Below are positions 52,456-63,820 of a DNA stretch of 64,000 nucleotides, piece by piece; the first letter of the stretch is position 1, and every line of letters starts with the position of its first letter. The notes under the pieces were generated by a model. The model was not told the origin of the DNA and did no database searches. It worked only from the letters and a program-made list of their open reading frames with translations. The DNA comes from Theocolax elegans (Eukaryota > Arthropoda > Insecta > Hymenoptera > Cerocephalidae). The stretch is taken from positions 46,192,973 to 46,256,972 of the forward strand of contig CM047426.1 in assembly GCA_026168455.1 (NCBI GenBank). The letters are read 5' to 3'. The position numbers and the translations under genes were made by a program.

Positions 52456-55400
52456 AATAAGGGTAGCGAACAAATCAAATCTTGACGCCGAATGCTACGT
52501 AGGAGTAAATTTCGTACGAGCATTCAGAGCCATATTGGATAAGAATAGCGACCGCCTGTTCCTCAAGGTCAGCAAGGAGCAGATCCACCTCGAAGTTACT
52601 GGAATAGGGGGTATGGCCACCCTCTCGTCCGCTGGGATAGCGGACGCAACCGAGACAGAAAGGGAAGAGCTGCGAGCGCTAGTAAGCAAAGTGCTGTCTA
52701 ATACTTCTCCCAAAATCGGGCGAACCCAACTCATCGAGCACTCGATTGACGTGGGATCAGCTCGCCCGATAAAGCAGAAGTATTACCCGGTGTCGGAGAA
52801 GATCCAGGAGGAGATGCACCGCCAGGTCCGAGAGATGCTAGATTTAGAGATCATAGAGCCCTCGGACAGCGGTTGGTCAAGCCCCGTGGTGATGGTACGC
52901 AAGGAGAACGGATCACGTCGGTTTTGCATTGACTTTAGGAAAGTCAATGCGCTAACGAAACCAGATGCTTATCCCCTCCCGTTCATGCAGGATATCTTGC
53001 GCAAGCTGAAGAGATGTCGGTACATTAGTACTCTGGACATGAACTCAGCGTATCATCAAATACCTTTCCAGAAGGAATCGCGTCCTTATACGGCTTTCAC
53101 AGTCCCGGGGATGGGACTGTATCAGTTTAAGCGGATTTCCAACGCATGATTGACAAAGTGGTTGGCCCTGATCTCGAGTCCAATGCCTTTTCTTACCTCG
53201 ATGACATTAACATAGTCACCGAGACATTCGAAGGGCACAAGAAGTATCTCGAGATGGTGCTGAAAAAACTGACCGAAGCTAACTTGACAGTAAATAAAGA
53301 CAAGTGTGTCTTTTGTCAAGATGAGGTGAGATACTTTGGCGTGCTGGTCAACAGGGATGGAATTCGTCCCGACCCAGCCAAAACAGAGCCGATAAGGGTT
53401 TATCCGGCTCCCAAGAACCTCAAACAGCTTCGACGATTCCTCGGCATGGCGTCGTGGTATCGGCGTTTTATGTCAGATTACGCCACGATTGCCGAGCCGC
53501 TTACCCGTCTCACGAAGAAGAACCAAGGGTACGAGTGGCTAGATGAACAGGAACAAGCCTTTCAACAGCTGAAGGCCCTGATCATGACTGCTTCAGTTCT
53601 TCAACGTCCCAGTGCCGATGGTCTGTTTAGCCTGCACACGGACGCGAGCGATACCGGCATAGGAACCGTGCTCATCCAAGAGATAGACGGAGAGGAAAGA
53701 GTCATTGAGTTTGCCAGTCGTATTCTCACAGCACCCGAGAAGAATTATAGCTTTACGGAGAGGGAATGCTTGTCCGTGGTCTGGGCTATTAATAAGTTCA
53801 GACCTTACATCGAAGGGTACCACTTCAAAGTGGTAACGGATCACAGTAGTCTTCGCTGGTTGTGTAATATGAGAAATCCAACCAGCCGACTAGCGAGATG
53901 GGCTTTAGAGCTTCAAGCTCATGACTTTGTCGTCGAGCACTGAAAAGGAGCTCTGCATCACGTTCCCGATGCCCTATCTCGCCTGTATGAAGACGACGAG
54001 CCTACAGTTGCAGCAATGTCGTGGGCTCAAACTACTGAAGATCCTTGGTACCTAGACTGGATCAAGAACGTTTTCGACAGACCCCGTGATTTCCGCGACT
54101 GGAAAATAGTTGGAGGAAATCTATACATCTATCGCCCCGACAAGGAGTTAGAGGAAGTGATGGATGATGAGCAAGCATGGAAGCTGGTCGTACACGTAGA
54201 GAATCGACACTCTATTCTGAGAGAGTGTCACGATGACCCCTCAGCTGGCCATCTCGGAAGGGAAAAGACATTCGCCCGCGTGGCCCAAAACTATTATTGG
54301 CCACGGTTTTACGCAGAAGTTGCGGATTACGTTAGGCGATGTCAAGTGTGCCAGCAATGTAAGGTCGAGCAACGTGCTCCTTCAGGGTTAATGGGTCACC
54401 GTCAATCGGACAGACCATGGCAGGTGGTATCAGGAGATATCACTGGCCCGCTTCCACGCTCTAGCCGAGGATACGAATGCATCCTAGTAATCCAGGATTT
54501 ATTCACGCGCTGGATTGAAGCAATCTCGATACGAAAAGCTAACGCAAAGACGATAGTCCGCGAGCTTCACGAACGAGTGATTAACCGGTTCGGCACCCCG
54601 GAGGTATTTCATTCGGACAACGGGACCGAGTTTAAAAATAAATTCGTAGACGAATACCTTGAATCTAAGGGAGTGTTATCATTTGACGACACTCCCTTAC
54701 CACGCACAGACCAATCCTGTCGAGAGGGCCAATCGGACCTTTAAGACAATGGTGGCGTCGTATATCCAGGATAAGCACAGCGACTGGGACGACAAGCTGC
54801 CAGAGTTAGTCTTTGCACTAAACACAGCGGTGCAAAGTTCTACTGGATGGAGCCCGGCTATGCTGAACTATGGTCGCCATCCCGAGGCGCCTAGTACCTA
54901 GTAGCTCGTCGAGAGCAAGACCGGCTTGCCCAGCAACAGTTTGAGTTCCGTAGACTGCAGGATTGGAACGACAGAATCAAACAGTTGCCAAGACTGCACG
55001 AGAACGCAAATCGTCAGTCGGTTGCCAGTAAGGCCCGGCAAGCCGAAATCTTCAACTCACGACGAAGGCCAGCGAAATTCGAGGTAGGAGATCTAGTGTG
55101 GAAACGCAACCGGATCCTCTCGTCCAGCGCACAAGGTATCTCGGCTAAGCTTGCTCCGAAATACACAGGGCCATATATAATCATCAATAGGAAAGGTATG
55201 AATACGTATGTCATACAAGATGATCAAGGGGATCAAGAAGTATCTCACATCGAGCATCTGAAGAGATACGTCCCCGAAAATGATGCTGACTCAACTGATG
55301 AGGATCAACGTGAGCAACCTCAACCGCCGAGGGATCAACAGGTGAAGTGCGACCCGCATGTAGCGAGCGAATGCTCCCCTGCGAGGGGAAAAATGCGAGC

Positions 55401-55458
55401 GAGTCCCCTGGCGAGGGAACTCGGTGTAATCTGCGCAAGACGTCGCGTTCGTCTTTAG
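52391..55458 (+). pseudogene. Gypsy-D pol (protease tail, RT, RNase H, integrase)
   Basis: Frames shift at about 53145, 54690 and 54903. The first (52391-53149) carries a protease remnant (YVGVNFVRAFRAIL) without its catalytic triad, and RT to GLYQFKR. A deletion of roughly ten codons follows. The frame 53146-53943 has FSYLDDINIV and FLGMASWYRRF, then RNase H with HTDASDTGIG and TDHSSLRWL, ending at one TGA at 53941. Integrase (54016-54744) has the HHCC finger (CHDDPSAGHLG ... CQVCQQC), GDITGPL and HSDNGTEF, then frameshifts to NPVERANRT. A C-terminal GPY/F-like segment (LAPKYTGPYII) lies near 55140. All motifs are present but not in one frame, so it is inactive. Confidence 0.9.
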
Positions 55459-55886
55459 ATAGGTCCCGCGTTACCAGACGACAGCGTGGTCGTCCTCGAA
55501 AAGCAACCGCGACCGTAAAGCGCCGATCACCCATAGAGCGGTCTGCCAATACAGATTCTGAACCAGTTCCCCCGAGACGAGGACGAGGGCGTCCTCCAGG
55601 CTCACGATCGAGGCGGACGTAAAGCGCCAGCAGCGGCCGAAGTCTGAGGCGGCCTTCAAAGAGGCTGCCTTTGAATACAGATTAACCTGTAGCCCCTGCC
55701 TTCATCGAGCGGAACGGGAGGTTCTGACGAACCTAGTTGTCCGCTCTGCCGCTGCAAGGAGATCAAGCGTCTGAAACAGTTTCCTCGCGTCCTGATATAC
55801 CTGATCAAGAGCAACTCGTTAAACCTCTTTCCCGTTCCTTGAGGAACAGAGTCCACATACAGAGTATGTGGAAGCTGGAAGGGGGG

Positions 55887-57009
55887 TGTAACGGAAAGCG
55901 AGTTACCGATCAGGTAAGCAACGCGAAAGAGGATATACAGCGCGGCGCGCGCACGAACGCGCGAGAATCGCGCGCGCCCAGCTAGGAGTAACGAGATAGA
56001 GTTCGCGCGCGATCGGCAACAAGGTGTTGACAACTGCCGAATATACTTTAAGACGGTAACAAGTGAACAAAGACTGGTGCGTTTCGTGTGTGGGCGTGAG
56101 GTTTTTCTCCCCACCAACCTCCACGTCGGCGTGCGGAGCAGCACGGCCCCGAGAAAGGCAGAAAGAAGGAAGCCAAGAGTCGGCCGCTTTCCCGACCGTT
56201 GGAGTGAGAGAGAGATAAGCACGAGGACGAGCTATCTCTCCTTTGCCCAGGCGTTTCCCGCCGAGACGCGATATTTAGACAAGCGGTAAGTGGTGCGCCA
56301 CGTTTAGACCCGCGTGTCTACTTAATATTTCGCGCCCCGATTTACCTGGTACGGTCCAGGTGAGGAAGCGTTCCTCCTTTCCCCCCTCTCGTGACAATAC
56401 CCGCACGGATAGACAGGTCGGTGGGTCGCGGGAACCACTTCACGAGAGAAGGCGCGCGTGACGTAGGAAGTTTCTAAGTCAAAGCTCTCTACGTCAGAGA
56501 TACATACGTCACACGGTGTGACGTATGCCATCAGGTTAAGCAGCCGATCATATCCGGATCGGTTGCTCGTAACTCGTCGGTTAATAGGGTTTAACTACTT
56601 GTTTCGCGCTGACCTCGGGGGTGACATCGGTACGACTCCCCGTAAATTGTAAAAGTTAATTTATAGTTAATTTGTTAATATTTAATTGTTTAGCTAATAA
56701 ATTGACTCGGCGAGACAATCTGTCTCGCCGATTAACGAATAATATCGATTGTTGATAGTGTTTTACCGGTTACCGTCCTATCCTACGAATACCGCCCTCT
56801 CCGGTGTTTATCCTAGTTAGCAATTTTGGGCATAGGGCCCAACACACAATATCTAAGTCAAACGAGGTGTTTGACGTTGTTAACGGCATTGCACGGGAAT
56901 CAAAGGGATTCCCGGCCGCATCGTGGGACTGCACACTTAAGGTTGGTAAGTTGGGACAAATTGGGCCTAACCGTGGGCCTTACATATCCCCAGTACCCAC
57001 CCCGTTACA
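55887..57009 (+). repeat. 3' LTR of Gypsy-D (complete)
   Basis: It begins TGTAACGGAAAGCGAG after the polypurine tract and ends CCCACCCCGTTACA, 1123 bp. It has a GC-rich U3 with CG-repeat text near 55940-56010, and TAACGTCACAC-like palindromes near 56508-56525 (GTCACACGGTGTGAC). The same family occurs as a solo LTR at 19723-20753. Confidence 0.92.
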
Positions 57010-57422
57010 AAGGAGATAATTGAATTTTACAATAAGTTGATATTATCAGTTTTTATCGTTTTTTTTCTACTTTATGAATTAGTGGAATTTATAGTAATTG
57101 TATGATATAGTATTTGAGGGTTTTCCTTAGTGAAATCATACAGTATAATGTAAGTAAAATCAAATAAATTTAGTGTGCTAAATAAAAAACTATTCTGGTT
57201 ACAAGTTCCTGAGATCATATAAGTAATTAATTCTAAAATTTTGTTTAATTTAATTAAATAAAATTAAATGTTATTTAATTTAATTTAATTTAATTTTTTT
57301 AATTTAATTTTTTTTTATTTAATTTTATTTTTTATTTTATTTTCTTTTATTTACTAAAACATAGGAAAAGATTTATTTTTCTTTTATTAGTATTTCCTGG
57401 TGCAATTACTAGTAAAAATTTA
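57010..57422. other. AT-rich spacer with (AATTT)n
   Basis: Simple AATTTAATTT-type repeats occupy about 57240-57360. No gene is visible. Confidence 0.6.
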
Positions 57423-58171
57423 TTAACCCATTAACGCCGAAAAAGCCAAAAATCTTAACTTTACTTTGCGTTTTTTTTTGAAGTACTTAAACATCAAGAA
57501 TATGTCTAAAAATGACTTACTTTATGTTTTTGGGGTCACTCTACAAGATTCTAAAGTCAAAATGATGACTAGATTAAAATACAAAAAAAATATGGCGACT
57601 TCTTTTCCACAAACATTGAAAACTTTCGAAATATGACCTATAAAAATTAAAAATTCCAAAATGGACATCTTAAACTGGCGACGAAGTAGAAATATTTTTT
57701 TTAACTTCAGAAACGTTTTTCTCGCAAACTCAAGACTTTCGCAATATATTTATAGGAACAAAAATTTTTAAAATTGGCCAAGAAGTATTTTTAAATTTTT
57801 TCAAATTTTTTGAGACAATTTTTGACATTTTAGAATATCTGGAAAATTCAATTTTACGAAAATGTCTCTAAAAATTCTGAAAAAATTTGATAGTGTTCTT
57901 TGACTGATTTTAAGACCATTTTGTTGTTAGAAATTTTTCATCAAAATTCATAGTTCGTCTGAAAAAAAAAATAGATAAATAATGGTCTTATAGTCTTTTT
58001 TTTTATTGTATTTGTTCGTCGTTCAGCCGTCATTGTGACGTTAACCAACAGTCACCACGTAGAGGTAGATAAACAAGACGGTCTTATTTTTTTTATTTTG
58101 TTGTTTTTATTTATTTATTTTTTTTGTTTCTGTTTTTATTTTTTTAATTTAAAAATTTGTTTTACATACTT
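57423..58171 (-). other. 3' untranslated part and terminus of the piggyBac D element
   Basis: TTAA at 57423-57426 is followed by CCCATTAACGCCGAAAAAGC, the kind of CCC-starting terminus expected for a piggyBac end. The piggyBac frame on the minus strand stops near 58172, so this is its 3' flank. The opposite terminus was not found. Confidence 0.55.
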
Positions 58172-59566
58172 TTATAAATAACTAATGTTTGTTAAGGGGG
58201 CATATTTTGCATAAATATAATGACATATTTCGCAAAATGTATACGTTCTTACAGAACATAATGAACAATCCTTTCGTTTTTGCACACGTTTGGATTGATG
58301 CTCAACATTAGTTTGTTTTACCTGTTTCTGTAAATAATGCTTTGCAATAGCTACTGCAAAGTCTTTCGAACCTTTTTCATTCTCAGTACTCAAAGTATTG
58401 TAAAAAAAACAACCAAATTAGTGATAGATGCCTGAATCAAACGCATAAAAATCAGCCATGTCCATTTCTTACTTCTAATACTGGGCAATAAATTGTTACA
58501 GTGACCATCATGAATATCAACTCTTCCCATAAATTTATTATAAATATAAAAAGCATTCGGAAATCCTATTTCTTTCTGTGCATGCTCAGTAGAACTATAA
58601 CACTTTATTGGGTGAGATGGAGTTATACCTGCTGCGCTAGATGCTATAGACACCGGCTACGAGTCCATTACCGTGATGTAATTTATTTTACTATTTCAAT
58701 CATTCATTACGACTCTGCTACCTAACGCGCATTTTTTTAGTACAATCGTTTCAATTTGATTCTTATCACAATATAAATAGAATAAGTGCCCACATTTTCA
58801 ATCCGAATCTTATTAGTTTTCCTCTAATAAATTGCTTCTAATAAACTTGTTTTAGCATATGATTTTATCATCATTTCATTTAAGGACGGGGCAATTTGGA
58901 AATATTCAAATTGAAGAATATTTTCTTGGAACAAATTTATTAGAGAGCGTACTCTCCATCCTTTATCGTTTGGATTATTGTCTACCACTTTTGAGTATTT
59001 GATGTGTGCATTTATATTCTCAAATTGATCACGAGATATTACAGATGAAACTACATTATCTGACAAAAAAGGATATGTTAACCAAAGATCACGTTGTGAT
59101 ATTCTTTGGTTGAACGATGAGAAAATTACAATCCCTATAAAGATATCTAATTCAGATTGGCAAAGATAAAAATTATTTTCTTTTGTAGCTGCAATAATAT
59201 AACTTTTTATTTCATCCGAAAAAAAAGTTCACACACTTAAACTGGTATACTTTGTAAGATCTTTTTTATCTGATCATCAGACAACAATGTTTCATTTTCA
59301 AGTTGATCTTGACAACGTCTTTCTCCATCAACCCAATCGCAATCATGATTTGCTTCCAATTTAGTTAGATTATCAGAATAACTTCGGTATTCTTTTTCAT
59401 AAGACATGCGAGAAATTTCATCATACTTCTCATTATGTAAACCAGAATCATTATCGCCAGAATCATCAGGAATAGGGATTATAATCATGTCATCAGATTC
59501 TTCAAGTAAATTATCTTCATCAGATTTAACTTGAGATATTTTAACTTGTCGTTTTTGCTTCAGCAT
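58172..59566 (-). pseudogene. piggyBac transposase relic D (second family)
   Basis: Reading on the minus strand from 59566: an acidic N-terminus (ESDDMIIIPIPDDSGDN), a frame shift, then the family's conserved core start with DNVVSSVISRDQFENI and a kinase-like spacing segment (59066-58824). A gap follows where the central DDE core should be (58660-58820), then GFPNAFYIYNKFMGRVDIHD and SIRSKKWTWLIFMRLIQ (58653-58390), and a Cys-rich C-terminus (CSLCSVRTYTFCEIC, 58393-58172). The element lost most of the catalytic core and is inactive. It differs clearly from relics A and C. Confidence 0.88.
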
Positions 59567-59720
59567 TTTTGCATTTACATACGTGTATGTGTAGAAGTTT
59601 CAGATGAAAAAAAAAGTTACAGATAAAAATGTCTATTGATATACAAAATATCAAATTTGATGTGAATCGAATAAGTGACGAAAATCTATTATTTAGGATA
59701 GAGCTGATTTTAGTCTAACC

Positions 59721-59852
59721 TTAAGAAAAAATTTTTTCCGATAAAAAACTGAAATAAATGTTTTGCATAACAATAGATATTTCATTGAAAACATTAGTTT
59801 TTAGATTCTTACTAAAAATACTAAACTTTGATCCTAATGACATAACTTTCAA
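59721..59852 (-). pseudogene. Penelope-like element fragment, minus copy
   Basis: The minus frame contains KVMSLGSKFSIFSKNL, matching the N-terminal motif at the start of the plus copy that begins at 59934 (VMSLGPKFTISNKV). Only this short piece is present; the sequence up to about 59600 on this side is A/T-rich and unassigned. Confidence 0.6.
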
Positions 59853-59933
59853 ATAAAAATAATTATGATAATAATAATAACAAAAAAACGGTTCATAAAT
59901 GTGACTGGTATATATACCAAATAACGTTAAGGA

Positions 59934-60699
59934 CGTTATGTCATTAGGACCAAAGTTTACTATTTCCAATAAAGTTCCTAAAAAATAAGCTATTGATATA
60001 ATTAAAAATTCAGAAGAATGTTTAACGAATTATGATATTGCAGAGACTTATAAAACAAATATTAGAATAAATGTTACTGATAGAATACACAATCAAAACA
60101 AAATAAATAAACATATTAAAGTTGACGACAGAATAATTTCACAAAAGTTAGGAGAAGCAAAAACATTCTGAAGCAATAACAATATTTTATTTACCATGTC
60201 AGACAAAGGTAATGTAACTGTAGCTATGAATATTGATAAATATAATGACAAAATGAATGGATTATTACTTGATCAAAGTACATACATCCAAATTAAAAAA
60301 AACAACACTTAATAATTTACAGAAACGTTCAAAAGAAATTATGAATTATTGGAATGATAATCAATATCTAGATAAAAATTATCATAAATATGCTTAACCA
60401 AATATGCTTAACCAAAATAGATACTCATTTACCTTAAATATAGTCTTCCAAAAATGCATAAAAAGAATATACTGCCAACACCTATTGTTTCTTGTATTGG
60501 AGGTCCAACATATAGTTTATCGAAGAGGATTAATTTTGTATTAAAAAACAGCTTGAAAATACCTAATTCCCACATTTTAAATAGTATTGCCTTGTGTAAA
60601 AAGATAAATAACTTAGTAATACCGGAATATCATATAATGGTTAGTTTTGATGGCGTATCTTTGTTTACAAATACTCTGTATGAGTTAATAACAAAATAA
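59934..60699 (+). pseudogene. Penelope-like element reverse transcriptase fragment, plus copy
   Basis: Plus-strand frames, shifting several times, encode VMSLGPKFTISNKV, then FTMSDKGNVTVAMNID and TPIVSCIGGPTYSLSKRIN, then YHIMVSFDGVSLFTNT, the RT palm motif A region of Penelope-like RTs. The text ends with a stop soon after. The thumb and the GIY-YIG endonuclease domain of the family are absent. A (TA)n tract follows near 60709. Confidence 0.8.
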
Positions 60700-60921
60700 A
60701 ACATCTATATATATATATATATATTATATTAAGCTGCTTACATCAAAAACCTTTCTCCCTTTCTGTGACGTCAATCTATTTGTATGACGTAATTGTCGAA
60801 GTGACGATATTTTTTGATAAATCGATGTATCACATGTTTTTTGACGCACTGTTGGGGGTTAATGTTTTTAGTTGCTTTTTTAAAAGGGGTAAAATTTGAA
60901 GGGGGAAGAGGTGGTGATATG

Positions 60922-62176
60922 GGGTGTACCCTGACCACCTACACATCGTCTTCAGGAAGTGACAATTTTGTTTTGCATATTCAAGCAGGGTGGTACACTA
61001 CTTACCAGTAGACGATGTCCAGATGACCCGCAGGTCATCCTGACCACCTGGACATCGTCTTCAGGAAGTGACAATTTTTTTTGCATATTCAAGCAGGGTG
61101 GCACACTAATTACCAGTAGACGATGTCCAGATAACCTGGAGGTCACCCTGACCACCTGGACATCGTCTTCAGGAAGTGACAATTTTTTTTTGCTTATTCA
61201 AGCAGGATGGTACACTACTGACCAGTAGACGATGTCCAGATGACCCGCAGGTCATCCTGACCACCTGGACATCGTCTTCAGGAAGTGACAATTTTTTTGC
61301 ATATTCAAGCAGGGTGGTACACTACTTACCAGTAGACGATGTCCAGATGACCCGGAGGTCACCCTGACCACCTGGACATCGTCTTCAGGAAGTGATAATT
61401 TTTTTGCATATTCAAGCAGGGTGGCACACTACTTATCAGTAGAACGATGTCCAGATAACCCGGAGGTCACCCTGACCACATGGACATCGTCTTCAGGAAG
61501 TGACAATTTTTTTTTGCTTATTCAAGCAGGATGGTACACTACTTACGAGTAGACGATGTCCAGATGACCCGGAGGTCACCCTGACCACCTGGACATCGTC
61601 TTCAGGAAGTGACAATTTTTTTGCATATTCAAGCAGGGTGGTACACTACTTACCAGTAGACGATGTCCAGATGACCCGGAGGTCACCCTGACCACCTGGT
61701 CATCGTCTTCAGGAAGTGACATTTTTTTTTGCATATTCAAGCAGGGTGGTACACTACTTACCAGTAGACGATGTCCAGATGACCCGGAGGTCACCCTGAC
61801 CACCTGGACATCGTCTTCAGGAAGTGACAATTTTTTTGCATATTCAAGCAGGGTGGTACACTACTTACCAGTAGACGATGTCCAGATGACCCGGAGGTCA
61901 CCCTGACCACCTGGACATCGTCTTCAGGAAGTGATAATTTTTTTGCATATTCAAGCAGGGTGGCACACTACTTATCAGTAGACGATGTCCAGATAACCCG
62001 GAGGTCACCCTGACCACATGGACATCGTCTTCAGGAAGTGACAATTTTTTTTTGCTTATTCAAGCAGGATGGTACACTACTTACGAGTAGACGATGTCCA
62101 GATGACCCGGAGGTCACCCTGACCACCTGGACATCGTCTTCAGGAAGTGACAATTTTTTTTGCATATTCAAGCAGG
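60922..62176. repeat. 108-bp tandem array, about 12 copies
   Basis: The unit length is 106-109 bp. Landmarks are TTCAGGAAGTGACAATTTTT, CATATTCAAGCAGGGTGGTA and GACGATGTCCAGATGACCCG. Each unit holds a 12-bp perfect hairpin pair GACGATGTCCAG ... CTGGACATCGTC, with AGGTCACCCTGACCAC in the loop. Since 108 is divisible by three, both strands stay open over several units, giving 36-residue repeats; these frames are not genes. Copies are over 90 percent identical. Another two copies are at 63821-64000. Confidence 0.95.
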
Positions 62177-63820
62177 TTGGCAATTCGGAAACTTTAAAGG
62201 ACGATTTCATTTCTAAAATCTCGGTAGTCTAAAGGTTAAAATGTAAAGTTTCCAAACCGAAAATATAAATATGTGATTTGTGTTAATAGTATTTTGAGTA
62301 ATAAATACCAAATACACTATAATTTTTTTCCCTTGAATGAGAATAGAGTACAATCTTGTTTCCAAAACTTTCTTTTCTAAAAAAATGCAAGGTGAAGAAA
62401 ATACTCATTAGGTTTAAAGGAATAGATACATTCCTACCCAGACAGCACTTCATATTGCAGCGATATTGTTGGAATAATGTCATATTGCTACAATATTGTC
62501 AACATACATTGTCTGATTTTAGTATTTTATTAATTTTAGGATAATAATTTAAGCTAAAGAATTGTTGTATTGTCTTATGTTTGACGAAAATTCGTACTAT
62601 ATTTCGAATTACCTATCCTAAGGTTAGTCGCACTTCGCATGGGGTGTGAACCTTTATTTCTCGTAGTGGCTCGGTATCTCTACAAATAACGAGTGTATTA
62701 AGTTTTTTCATTTGTTTATGGCGTCGAGTGTAAATGGAGTGTAGGTGTTGCTATGTATGTTTGTGGCTATGTATGGGTATTCTGGCGAGATGTATGCAAA
62801 GATATCTGAATGATTTTTGATGATTCGCTGTATTGGTACTGGTGTTGGCTTGAATAATTGATACCTTTGTCGTTCTAGTAATGGTACGAGTATGTAGTAG
62901 AATAAGTGGTATTTTGAAAATATTATTTTTACTTCGGATATGTCAAAGAGTTGTAGTATTGAGTCGGACGCTTCTATTGGGAAGATAGCGTTTGGTACTG
63001 TTTTACGCGCGTTTGATGCTGAGTATTCTATTAGTTGGGGCGATACGAGTCGTGGGTGTATGGTGCCTTTTGCTGCGAAAAGGATTGCGTCTGTTAGTAT
63101 CTCGATGTCTAGTGCGTGTTTGTTTGCGTGTTTAGTGAGTATGGTTGCTGCGAGGTGCATTGTTTGTTCGTTGTGGGCGATTTTGGTTCTGATTTTATGT
63201 TTGAGAGAGTCGATTCGATTACCGAAAACCGGTGGCTTGTCAAATTTAATTGTGATTCGACGATTTCGGTTTGTGAGGCTAACAAGGACGCGAGTTTCCT
63301 TGTTTCGTTTGATGACGTTTCCATTATGTTTTGAATTTCTTTTAGAGTGTCTTCGTCTAACGTGCCGAATAAAATTCTGCTGATTTTTCCGATAAATGGG
63401 AGGACGGATCTGCGTTTGCGGATCGCTTTGTGTCCCCGAAGTAAGTTGATTAAGTGTTTGATATTTGTTTCGTTTTCTACTAGTTGGGTTTCTATTTCGG
63501 CTGTGCGCTCGCAAAGATTTTTTGTTAAATTGCAATTGGCGTTGATGCTGGTCCATGCTGAGTGTAGTTCGTCGTTGTATGAGAAGAATGCTTGTAGGTT
63601 TATTTTTGTATAATTTTCCATTCTTCGTTGGAAATGGCTAGTTGTGCTACGTTTTCTATTACTATTCCTGGGTTGTCCGATATGTCTCTTAGGAAATTTT
63701 GGTTAGTTGCAGTTATGGAGGCTGCGAATCTGAATTTGAAATTTATTGGTTTTATTCGGTGTTAGTTGTAAGGTGTGTAATTTCCTTGCCACGAATTTAT
63801 TTAGTTGGTTTATTATTATT
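62177..63820 (-). mobile_element. Insertion carrying an errantivirus-like envelope remnant
   Basis: The 108-bp array is interrupted between AAGCAGG (62170-62176) and the next AAGCAGG (63821-63827), suggesting that the insert is flanked by a short duplicated site, although the array unit itself provides that word. It contains the env remnant at 62708-63780 on the minus strand. The part 62177-62700 is A/T-rich and may include residual non-coding retroviral sequence. I see no LTR pair. Confidence 0.55.
62708..63780 (-). pseudogene. Errantivirus-like envelope (F-type) gene remnant, frameshifted
   Basis: The minus strand carries the envelope hallmarks of insect errantiviruses: a furin-type site RKRR at residues 68-71 of the frame that starts at 63621, followed by a hydrophobic fusion-peptide-like segment with LFG, then a helical SETR-rich region. 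The second frame, starting at 63556, continues with DAILFAAKGTIHP and downstream text typical of the F-type fusion subunit. The two frames differ by one base and must be joined by a frameshift near 63190-63210, so the gene is broken. Text upstream to 63780 shows more of the amino-terminal subunit. The signal peptide and C-terminal membrane anchor were not identified. By family, such proteins mediate membrane fusion. Confidence 0.75.

Larger units (their letters stand above)
51366..57009 (+). mobile_element. Gypsy-D LTR retrotransposon with truncated 5' LTR
   Basis: A full 3' LTR at 55887-57009 and a 112-bp remnant of the 5' LTR at 51366-51477 flank an internal region with gag, RT, RNase H, integrase and a polypurine tract (GGAAGGGGGG just before 55887). 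Protein sequence is conserved, but the gag end, the protease active site and part of RT are deleted, and there are several frameshifts. The remnant and the LTR end are close to identical over the shared 112 bp. The same LTR family is the solo LTR at 19723-20753. Confidence 0.92.

Noticed and set aside
60922..62176. CRISPR-like array
   Set aside because: The genome is eukaryotic, the whole unit is repeated without unique spacers and the period is 108 bp.
60959..62232. Chains of 60-90 codon frames on both strands of the 108-bp array
   Set aside because: They arise because the unit is near 36 codons and lacks stops; the units contain no start or stop pattern conserved between copies.
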